Source of the DNA: an uncultured Eubacteriales bacterium
Lineage (GTDB): Bacteria; Bacillota; Clostridia; Tissierellales; Peptoniphilaceae
Assembly (NCBI GenBank): GCA_900539225.1
Contig: UQBO01000013.1
Coordinates: 1 to 39,534, forward strand
Direction of reading: 5' to 3'
Length of the DNA: 39,534 bases
Shown: in pieces, positions 16,711-22,797 of the stretch
How the letters are laid out: each line of letters starts with the position of its first letter
Position numbering within the stretch: the first letter of the stretch is position 1
Made by a program: the position numbers and the translations under genes
The notes under the pieces: generated by a model
What the model was told of the DNA's origin: nothing
Seen by the model: only the letters and a program-made list of their open reading frames with translations
The model's database searches: none

Positions 16711-17164
16711 GAAAAAAAGAACCCCGTCCATAAATGGACGTGAACCTTGCTGCTTTGCATCGAGATGATTGGACGATATGTGATGTTTTTTTAATCACTT
16801 AATCTGTTTCGCAGAGCGATGAAGAACCCCGTCCAAGTGGACGTGAACCTTTGCGCTATGCTGAGATTGGCGTTTGAGCAAAAAGCTAATTATAATGTCA
16901 ATGAACCAGATCAAACAATTTTGCGGAGCAAGAAGAACCTCGTACTAAAGTACGAGAACCTTACTGCTTTGCATCGTGATGATTGGGCGATGTGTAATGT
17001 TAAAACAAGTAGAGTTTAATCAAAATATTTATTCATAATGTTTTCGCAGAGCGATTTGATGAGATTGGCGTTGTACAGAATTTTTTGGAGCGAGGTGTGC
17101 TAAACGCACTCCGCAGCGACAAAATAATTCGAAACTAGCCAAGATCGCAAATCGAATGCGAAAA
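16711..17164 (+). repeat. Composite dispersed repeat II: three hairpin units plus a palindromic unit
   Basis: Three GAACC units in a row (about 16717, 16821, 16932; spacing 104 and 111 nt). Their hairpins differ but each is self-complementary: CGTCC-ATAAAT-GGACG, CGTCCAAGTGGACG, and CTCGTAC-TAAA-GTACGAG. The last unit (17041-17164) is the palindromic type: TTTTCGCA-GAG-CGATTTG on the left, CAAATCG-AA-TGCGAAAA on the right, with inner GTGTG-ctaaa-CGCAC. Same orientation and unit order as composite repeat I on the other side of the antiporter gene. Open frames across it (for example at 16819) consist of repeat sequence only. Confidence 0.82.
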
Positions 17165-17705
17165 AAAGCTAATATTTAAAAATATTAGCTTACCATCCCT
17201 TGATGATTCTCTTTAGGTTCAATCATCGCTTTAACAACTTCCTTTCGTTCGTGTGCTTCAAAAGAACATCTTATACATCCTTTCTTAGCGATCTTCCTTT
17301 GTAGATTCATCCATATGCCCTTCATTGTTTAATTTTCACCTTGAAAAGATAAATAATTCTCCTTATACAGAGATAAATGAATGTCTTTTCATAGTCGTGA
17401 CTTTCTTACACATGTCATCTACCATCGTCATAAATATTAAATTTTATTTCTAAATTACCTCCACTAATAAATATCTTATTCTTCTTATATAAGAATTAAG
17501 AGAATATGATTAAACAAGCACTTCAGCAGCTATTGCCACTTAAGGTTCATCTAATTTAGACTTTATTTACCTTTGATCCACATTTCGCTCTCAAATAGTA
17601 AAACTTAAGCCATTCATTCCTTGCTAAAATATTTAGCTTCGTATCTATATTAAGTCAAGGGATGGAGCTAATTTTCTTTAGATAGAATTATCTTTCTTCT
17701 ATCTT
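17160..17705 (-). ncRNA. Candidate large structured noncoding RNA (about 545 nt)
   Basis: No convincing gene in 540 bp, but a complete transcription unit on the minus strand: consensus promoter (17740-17712), start near 17705, and intrinsic terminator AGCTAATATTT/AAATATTAGCT plus T-run at 17190-17161. The 5' part ATTAGCT-CCATCCCTTGA (17672-17655) pairs with TCAAGGGATGG-TA-AGCTAAT near the 3' end (17203-17184): 18 bp with a 2-nt bulge. The last seven pairs compete with the terminator's first arm. Internal stems include GATGATT/AATCATC close to the 3' end and a TTCTTATATAAGAA palindrome. No hallmark of RNase P RNA, tmRNA, SRP or 6S RNA was seen. Size and end-closing stem recall the large ornate RNAs (OLE, ROOL, GOLLD), but I cannot assign it to any of them. 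Confidence 0.65.
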
Positions 17706-17711
17706 GATTAT

Positions 17712-17740
17712 ATTATATCACGGTAAATTGATTATGTCAA
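17712..17740 (-). promoter_or_regulatory. Perfect consensus promoter of the noncoding RNA
   Basis: On the minus strand TTGACA (17740-17735), spacer of exactly 17 nt, TATAAT (17717-17712). Both boxes are perfect, which suggests strong, largely unregulated transcription. Confidence 0.88.
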
Positions 17741-17834
17741 GTACTTTTTTTAAAATCATACTTTAGTAGTATGTATGCATCTCCATTGATATAATTTTAT
17801 GTAAATGGGTAGATATACTTAAAGGGGTGTTTAT

Positions 17835-18392
17835 ATGGCAAACTACACGCAAAAGCTCATTATTGACACGTTTAATGAGATGCTTGACCGCATGCCGTTC
17901 GACAAGATTACGGTGACGGCTCTGATTAAGGAGTGTCAAATCGGCAGAAATACTTTTTACTACCACTACCAAGACATCTACGAACTATTGGACGAGGCAC
18001 TTGCTCAGTGGCTAGAGGGCCACATCGAGTCGACTTCGGCTCAGTCGTGGCAGGACGTTGCCAAGGCGATACTTTATTCATGCGCCCTGCACAAGAAGAG
18101 GATTTACAACGTTTATAACTCTCTATCGCGTGACCAAATCTGCTTTTATGTATTTGAGAGGATCTCTTCGACCGTCTCTATGTATATGGAGGAGTACGCG
18201 CGAATCACGGGCGGCGACACAGCTCGCGCAAAGCTTGCTTCTGAGATGATTACATATACTCTCAGTGGTTATTTTATGCGCTTTTTATGGAATGACATGC
18301 AAGACGACATCGACGATGGCATAGATAAGCTTGGCGTGATCTTTGACGAGCTGATTGACTCTTTTGATGGGGGCCTTGGTACAGATAAATAA
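17835..18392 (+). CDS. TetR-family regulator next to a radical SAM gene
   Basis: A 185-residue regulator with the helix-turn-helix ITVTALIKECQIGRNTFYYHY near residues 25-45 and a helical C-terminal domain. AAAGGGGTG precedes the ATG; a TATAAT box lies at 17790-17795. It is 100 nt upstream of, and in the same direction as, the radical SAM gene. It may bind the imperfect inverted repeat at 18425-18458 between them. GC is higher than in the flanking noncoding region. Confidence 0.87.
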   Translation: MANYTQKLIIDTFNEMLDRMPFDKITVTALIKECQIGRNTFYYHYQDIYELLDEALAQWLEGHIESTSAQSWQDVAKAILYSCALHKKRIYNVYNSLSRDQICFYVFERISSTVSMYMEEYARITGGDTARAKLASEMITYTLSGYFMRFLWNDMQDDIDDGIDKLGVIFDELIDSFDGGLGTDK

Positions 18393-18424
18393 ATATGTCC
18401 TAATTTGAACAATTCTCCTCGATT

Positions 18425-18458
18425 GCATATTCACAAGACCATGGGCTTGGTGATATGC
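18425..18458. promoter_or_regulatory. Inverted repeat before the radical SAM gene
   Basis: GCATATTCACAAG (18425-18437) and CTTGGTGATATGC (18446-18458) are near-complementary around ACCATGGG. It lies 35 nt before the ATG of the radical SAM gene, so it may be an operator of the preceding TetR protein or a leader hairpin. The sequence alone does not decide. Confidence 0.5.
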
Positions 18459-18492
18459 TATATTGTAGAATAGTAAAAAAGGAGGATTATAT

Positions 18493-19824
18493 ATGAGTGT
18501 TTCTACTACACTAGCCAAATTTGGCTTAACTAAGGCATTTAATCATCTATACAAGGACCCTGAGGCGAATTTACTTGAGGCTATGGACTGGGCAGATAAG
18601 TTTTCAAACGGTGGCTTTGCTAATCAAAGAGCGGCCATTCGTAAGGCTATAAGTGACCCAAGTGATCCATACTACCCATATGTTCGCCATATACTTAATG
18701 ATGTTGATCCAGAAATTGTCAAGACTTTGATCGTAAATTTCTTTATCAATGGTAACTTGGTCGGCGGTCCTATTCAAGAGGAGCTTAGACAAAAGTACAA
18801 CTGCAATATACCGTGGACTATACTTTTAGACCCAACATCGGCTTGCAATCTGCATTGCACAGGTTGCTGGGCTGCGGAATATGGCAATAAATTGAATTTA
18901 TCATACGACGAAATCGACGATATAATCAAGCAAGGCAAGGAAATGGGTGTTTATTTCTACATATACACTGGCGGTGAACCGCTTGTTAGAAAGGACGATT
19001 TGATTCGTCTATGCGAAAAACACGACGACTGCGTATTTATGGCCTTTACGAATGGCACGCTAATAGATGAGGCCTTCGCGGATGAGATGCTACGCATGAA
19101 AAACTTCGTTCCGTCCATATCCTTGGAGGGATCTAAAGAGGCGACTGACTCAAGACGTGGAGACGGTGTCTACGACAAGGCTGTCAAGGCGATGAAGCTA
19201 TTGCGCGAAAAGAAACTTTTATACGGAATTTCATGCTGCTACACTAGTGAAAACTACGACTCAATCACATCCGAAGCTTATTGGGACATGATGATAGAGA
19301 TGGGAGCCTACTTTGTATGGTACTTCCACTACATGCCAGTTGGCAACGACGCTAGCGTTGAGCTTATGCCAAACCCAGAACAAAGAGAGCTTGTTTACAG
19401 AAGAATTAGAGAACAAAGAGCTAGAAAACCACTGTTCGCTATGGACTTCCAAAACGACGCTGAATTTGTTGGCGGATGCATCGCAGGCGGCAAAAACTAC
19501 TTACACATAAACGCAAACGGCGACCTTGATCCGTGCGTTTTCATACACTACTCCGACTCGAATATCAGAGAAAAAACTATACTCGAAGCATTGAGATCAC
19601 CACTGTTCATGGCATACCACGACGGACACCCATTCAACGACAACATGCTTAGACCGTGCCCAATGCTTGAAAACCCTGAACTTTTAAGGGAAATGGTAAA
19701 GAAAACTGGCGCTAAATCTACAGACCTTGAGTCTCCAGAAAGCGTTGACCACTTGTGCGACAAGTGCGAAAATTACGCTAAGCATTGGAAACCAAAGGCT
19801 GAAGAGCTTTGGAGTGCAAAATAA
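18493..19824 (+). CDS. Radical SAM protein with C-terminal Cys-rich domain
   Basis: A 443-residue enzyme. The radical SAM cluster motif is CNLHCTGC (Cys118, Cys122, Cys125), followed by the glycine-rich SAM motif YTGGEP. An N-terminal helical domain of about 110 residues precedes it. The C-terminal third has further cysteines in GGCIAGG, DPCVFIHY, RPCPML and HLCDKCENY, as in SPASM-type domains that hold extra iron-sulfur clusters. SPASM enzymes often modify peptides or proteins, but no precursor peptide gene is seen nearby; the substrate is unknown. AAAGGAGGA precedes the ATG. Probably controlled by the TetR gene upstream. Confidence 0.88.
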   Translation: MSVSTTLAKFGLTKAFNHLYKDPEANLLEAMDWADKFSNGGFANQRAAIRKAISDPSDPYYPYVRHILNDVDPEIVKTLIVNFFINGNLVGGPIQEELRQKYNCNIPWTILLDPTSACNLHCTGCWAAEYGNKLNLSYDEIDDIIKQGKEMGVYFYIYTGGEPLVRKDDLIRLCEKHDDCVFMAFTNGTLIDEAFADEMLRMKNFVPSISLEGSKEATDSRRGDGVYDKAVKAMKLLREKKLLYGISCCYTSENYDSITSEAYWDMMIEMGAYFVWYFHYMPVGNDASVELMPNPEQRELVYRRIREQRARKPLFAMDFQNDAEFVGGCIAGGKNYLHINANGDLDPCVFIHYSDSNIREKTILEALRSPLFMAYHDGHPFNDNMLRPCPMLENPELLREMVKKTGAKSTDLESPESVDHLCDKCENYAKHWKPKAEELWSAK

Positions 19825-19839
19825 AATACTCTCTACAAG

Positions 19840-19868
19840 ATCTGCCCATTGACGTGGGCAGATTTTTT
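19840..19868 (+). terminator. Terminator of the radical SAM gene
   Basis: ATCTGCCCA and TGGGCAGAT form a perfect 9-bp stem around TTGACG, followed by T6, 16 nt after the stop codon. Confidence 0.95.
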
Positions 19869-19874
19869 ACGCAC

Positions 19875-20060
19875 TGCCATTGATATATTTATGATCATGT
19901 TGGCGAAAGTATAGATAAAACTTATAGATATGGCAAAAGTGCTATTGATATATTTATGATTATCCTTATGCTTATATAGGTAAAACTTATAATAATGGCG
20001 AAACTATTGACATATTATAATTATCTTAGTGAAAGTATAGAAAAATTTTATGGACATTGG
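19875..20060 (+). repeat. Three imperfect tandem repeats of about 60-70 nt
   Basis: Three units start with GCCATTGATATATTTATGAT, GCTATTGATATATTTATGAT and ACTATTGACATATTATAAT (near 19876, 19947 and 20006), each later containing a variant of AAGTATAGATAAAACTTAT. No gene is seen in 19869-20083. They might be duplicated promoter regions for the gene at 20084. Confidence 0.65.
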
Positions 20061-20083
20061 GTATATATATACTGGTGATAATT

Positions 20084-20359
20084 ATGAAAGTTGAAATAAA
20101 AGAAAGAGCAGCTCAAAGACTTAATGAGCTAAATGTTAACGAGCACGAGGACAAGGCCCTGCGCATAAGGCTACTCAACTACTCATGAAGAGGCGCCGTT
20201 TATGGCGTGACTTTGGATAAGTTAAATGAAAATGACATAGTGATTGATGTCGATGGCTTTAGGGTTTGCGTGAACGAGAATATGGATTATATCGAGAAAT
20301 TTACGATAGATTATTCGACGAATCCGTTGGCGAAGGGCTTTCAGGTGTACGTGGATTAA
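20084..20359 (+). CDS. HesB-like selenoprotein (in-frame TGA read as selenocysteine)
   Basis: A 91-residue protein if the TGA at 20186-20188 (codon 35) is read through. The start is MKVEIKERAAQRLNE; around the TGA it reads LLNYS-U-RGAVYGVTLDKL, and the frame continues for 56 clean codons to TAA, with FRVCVNENMDYIEKFTIDY typical of the HesB/IscA fold. The TGA falls where HesB/IscA proteins have their first cluster-binding Cys. A HesB-like selenoprotein family of about this length is known (TIGR01911). Likely role: iron-sulfur or selenium/metal handling; the paired CxC end of IscA is absent. GGTGAT precedes the ATG. The orphan grdX gene at 28471 fits an organism that uses selenium. The alternative is a nonsense mutation. 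Confidence 0.82.
20208..20224 (+). promoter_or_regulatory. Candidate bacterial SECIS hairpin
   Basis: TGACTT (20208-20213) pairs with AAGTTA (20219-20224), six pairs with one G-U, around the loop TGGAT. The loop begins 25 nt after the TGA and has G as its second base, which fits the bacterial SECIS consensus as I recall it (G in the first two loop positions, about 16-37 nt away). A second, closer hairpin CGCC-GTTTAT-GGCG (20194-20207) is too near for that rule. Confidence 0.5.
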
Positions 20360-20377
20360 TTTGATCAAAGCATTTCT

Positions 20378-20410
20378 ATAAGCACAGGGTGCGCCTTGTG
20401 TTTATTTTTT
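20378..20410 (+). terminator. Terminator after the selenoprotein gene
   Basis: ATAAGCACAGGG (20378-20389) pairs with CCTTGTGTTTAT (20394-20405) around TGCG and ends in T6. Its place 18 nt after the TAA at 20357 supports the long, read-through form of the gene upstream. Confidence 0.88.
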
Positions 20411-20459
20411 ATGCCATTGGGTATAAATAAATTGTAAAAAAAATTATAAGGAGGACATT

Positions 20460-21602
20460 ATGAAGAAGAAAATTTCTATGCTATTAGCAATACTTATGCT
20501 GATAACTATCATTCCAACTGCATTTGCAGACGGAGCAAAAGAGATGAAGGCTGTTAAATCTAGCCAAAAGATTACACTTGACAAGGAAGCTGTTGAGGTG
20601 GCTGCTTACAATATAGCAGGTAGCAACTACTTAAAGCTTCGTGACGTTGCTGCGATTATGAGTGGCAAAAAGAAACAATTCAACATTGATTACAATGCTG
20701 AAAGAAAATTAATTGTTGTTGAAACTGGAAAGCCATATACAAAGCTTGAAAGTGACTTAAAACCTATCAAGGAAGCGAGTGCTAAGGCAATACTTTCTGA
20801 AAAGGAAATAATTTTAAATGGCGACGACGAAGATATTGACACAGCTTTTATCAATGAAACAAACTATGTAAAGCTTCGTGATATAGCGAAGATTGCGAAC
20901 TTCTACGTTGGATACGATGAGCCAACTCAAACTGTTATTCTAAAGAGTGATGAAGCTTATCTTGACAAAGATGATATAGTCGATAAAGATGATAAAGATG
21001 ATAAAGATAAAGACGATGATAAAGATGATGAAGATAAAGACGATGACAAAGAAGACAAAAAAGATGATGACGACAAAGATGATAAAAAAGATGAAGACAA
21101 GAAGGTTAGTGAATTAAGTATCTATGATTTATATGAATTTGATGGCGACAGAGAAAATATCTTAGAAGATATCAAAGAAAATAACTATACTTTGATAAAT
21201 CTATGGTCAACAGCTTCAAAAGAATCAATTGACGAACTTACTGCAATTGCTAAGCTTGAAGAAGAATATGACGACAGAGAAGACAAAGCTGGCAACGACA
21301 GACTAGGAGTTATCGGAATTGTTATGGACATCACTCCATACAAAGAAGGCTTAAGTGAAAAAGAAGCAGCAGATCGTAAAGCTGCTATTGCAAAGGCTAG
21401 CGAAGCACTTAAGAACGCAAAAGTTGACTACGACAACTACACACTATCTACAGAGGCTAAAGAACACTTCGACAAAATTGCCAAAACTTACCCAACATCA
21501 ATCATTGTTGACAAGACAGGTAAGATAGTAAAGACTATAGAAGGCACAAAGGGATACGAAGAGCTTAAGAAAATAGTTGATATATACGTAATTTTACGTT
21601 AA
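20460..21602 (+). CDS. Secreted copper-amine-oxidase-N-like / thioredoxin-like protein
   Basis: A 380-residue exported protein. A signal peptide ends near TAFA (residue 21). Residues about 25-165 form a domain with two copies of the N-x-V/L-KLRD-V/I-A motif, as in the copper amine oxidase N-terminal-like (stalk) domain of clostridial surface proteins. A linker of about 45 residues consists of Asp and Lys. Residues about 215-380 look like a TlpA/thioredoxin fold: INLWS, then TASKESIDEL where relatives have the W-C-x-x-C active site, and YPTSIIVDKTGKIV with the cis-proline. Both catalytic cysteines are absent, so a redox role is unlikely. AAGGAGG precedes the ATG. Confidence 0.85.
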   Translation: MKKKISMLLAILMLITIIPTAFADGAKEMKAVKSSQKITLDKEAVEVAAYNIAGSNYLKLRDVAAIMSGKKKQFNIDYNAERKLIVVETGKPYTKLESDLKPIKEASAKAILSEKEIILNGDDEDIDTAFINETNYVKLRDIAKIANFYVGYDEPTQTVILKSDEAYLDKDDIVDKDDKDDKDKDDDKDDEDKDDDKEDKKDDDDKDDKKDEDKKVSELSIYDLYEFDGDRENILEDIKENNYTLINLWSTASKESIDELTAIAKLEEEYDDREDKAGNDRLGVIGIVMDITPYKEGLSEKEAADRKAAIAKASEALKNAKVDYDNYTLSTEAKEHFDKIAKTYPTSIIVDKTGKIVKTIEGTKGYEELKKIVDIYVILR

Positions 21603-21635
21603 ATAGCGGATGAAACTCAAAATACAACAAAACAA

Positions 21636-21674
21636 GGGCATATGGTTTAGACCATATGCCCATTCTATTTTTTT
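21636..21674 (+). terminator. Strong terminator
   Basis: GGGCATATGGT (21636-21646) and ACCATATGCCC (21651-21661) form a perfect 11-bp stem around TTAG, followed by ATTCTA and T7. Confidence 0.95.
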
Positions 21675-21727
21675 AAGTGTATTAATTTGCTTTTTATAAT
21701 AAAATTCATAAAAAATAAATTTATTAA

Positions 21728-21902
21728 TCGCTACACAAATTGAAGAACCCCGTCCATAAATGGGCGCGAACCTTTGCGCTATGCGAATAGAATTGATGGA
21801 TAAGGCGCAGCATAACGAGCGACCGACCGACATCGTACAAATAAGTACGTTGAGGAAGGAAGCGAAGCGCGCGAGCCTTAGGCGCAATTCTAACGCAAAA
21901 TT
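21728..21902 (+). repeat. Composite dispersed repeat III: one hairpin unit plus a palindromic unit
   Basis: GAAGAACC at 21742, hairpin CGTCC-ATAAAT-GGGCG (21751-21766, G-U replacing a pair), then the CTTTGCGCTATGC core, running into the palindromic unit: GCG-AAT-AGAATTG (21783 onwards) and CAATTCT-AA-CGC (to 21896), with inner CGTAC-aaataa-GTACG. The right end lies a few bases from the stop codon of the minus-strand gene at 21905. Confidence 0.78.
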
Positions 21903-21904
21903 AT

Positions 21905-22606
21905 TTATATTTCTACTTCTGGATTGTCCTTATCCAAAATATGCACTGCCACATCTGCATTTAAGTACTTCGTAAGATTTTCTTTCAAAAACTCAAGAGC
22001 TCCTTCAAGTGCATCGTACCTATCTGGGTCAACGAGCTCCATAATCATGAAAGCGTTTTTAGTATCCTCTGTAATCATCGTTCTGATGCCGTCACGCCAG
22101 TTGAAGCATCTGCAAATAGCGCCCTTGTCGTCCTTGTAGCAAAGTTCGCCTGGATAAGTCTCAGATGGATCTTCGCCGATAGCTTGAAATTCGTCGCCGC
22201 CCTCAGTGATAGTCAGTCTCAAATCGCCAACAAACTTGTCCGAGTCCTCAGCACCGCATGGTAGCGCGTACTTAAGCGATGCAGCGTTGTAGATGTCAAC
22301 CAAAGTATTAATCGAGCCAACGATGTTTCCCTTAGAAAGTCTCTTTAAAAGCGCCTCAATTGAGCATCTTGCGCCCTTTTTAGTCTTAAACTTCTTGTAC
22401 GCCTCTCTCCAAACAGCTATCTCTTTATTTTCGCTAAGCTGTCCAGCTACAAGATATTTTTCCGCTTCATCGTTCGCATCAAGCAGCATCTTTTTAACTT
22501 CAATTGGGCTTTCGTCCGAATTTTCCATGTTCTTCACAAGAATTACCCCAAGCTTCGCCTCTGGAAATAATTCAAAAAAACTTTTGTCCGCAATAAATTT
22601 ACTCAT
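21905..22606 (-). CDS. B3/B4 tRNA-binding-domain protein
   Basis: A 233-residue protein resembling the free-standing B3/B4 domain of the phenylalanyl-tRNA synthetase beta chain. Visible parts are SIEALLKRLSKG, SINTLVDIYNAASLKYALPCGAED (a region I recognise from this family), GELCYKDDKGAICRCFNWRDG and ENLTKYLNADVAVHIL at the end. In the synthetase this domain edits mischarged tRNA; free-standing forms may remove wrong amino acids from tRNA, though this is untested for most. AAAGGAGGAAG lies before the ATG. A single gene on the minus strand. Confidence 0.85.
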   Translation of the reverse strand: MSKFIADKSFFELFPEAKLGVILVKNMENSDESPIEVKKMLLDANDEAEKYLVAGQLSENKEIAVWREAYKKFKTKKGARCSIEALLKRLSKGNIVGSINTLVDIYNAASLKYALPCGAEDSDKFVGDLRLTITEGGDEFQAIGEDPSETYPGELCYKDDKGAICRCFNWRDGIRTMITEDTKNAFMIMELVDPDRYDALEGALEFLKENLTKYLNADVAVHILDKDNPEVEI

Positions 22607-22704
22607 TTCTTCCTCCTTTAATTATTTTATCTTACCGCCATTATAACATAAAGGAGCTATAATTGCAAAACCATCTTAATAGTATAGCCACTTCGTCCAA
22701 AATG

Positions 22705-22734
22705 AAAAATAAGGGGAATTTTCCCCTTATTTTT
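22705..22734. terminator. Bidirectional palindromic terminator
   Basis: AAAAATAAGGGGAA and TTCCCCTTATTTTT are perfect complements around TT, so A- and T-runs flank the stem in both directions. It would back up the terminator at 22751 for the minus-strand operon. Confidence 0.88.
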
Positions 22735-22750
22735 CAGTCTAATCGCTCAC

Positions 22751-22777
22751 AAAAAAAGCGCAGCAATTGCTGCGCTT
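22751..22777 (-). terminator. Terminator of the minus-strand operon
   Basis: AAGCGCAGCAATTGCTGCGCTT is a perfect palindrome (22756-22777) followed on the minus strand by TTTTTTT, 20 nt after the stop codon of the membrane-protein gene. Confidence 0.92.
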
Positions 22778-22797
22778 AAATCGTTTCAAAAATTTAT

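Noticed and set aside
16819..17019. Open frame of 66 codons and a similar one at 15055-15306
   Set aside because: They run through the dispersed repeats and the second also into the antiporter gene; the translated sequence is repeat-derived.
16711..17164. Regularly spaced repeats, as in a CRISPR array
   Set aside because: Units are about 105-120 nt apart, are not identical, their hairpins differ, and there are no uniform spacers or cas genes.
17184..17350. Small minus-strand frame of about 46 codons (MKGIWMNLQRKIAKKG...) inside the noncoding RNA candidate
   Set aside because: The ribosome site is poorly spaced, no family is recognised, and its end coincides with the closing stem. It could still be translated, but it does not explain the other 400 nt.
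17160..17705. Identity as RNase P RNA, tmRNA, SRP RNA, 6S RNA or a group I/II intron
   Set aside because: None of their conserved sequences or end structures could be found on either strand; the candidate is left unassigned.
20084..20185. HesB-like gene as a pseudogene with a nonsense mutation
   Set aside because: The frame is otherwise intact, the stop is TGA exactly at the expected Cys/Sec position, and the family is known to contain selenoproteins. It stays possible until selenocysteine genes are found.
20194..20207. CGCC-GTTTAT-GGCG as the SECIS element
   Set aside because: Its loop begins only 9 nt after the TGA, closer than the usual bacterial rule; the hairpin at 20208-20224 fits better.
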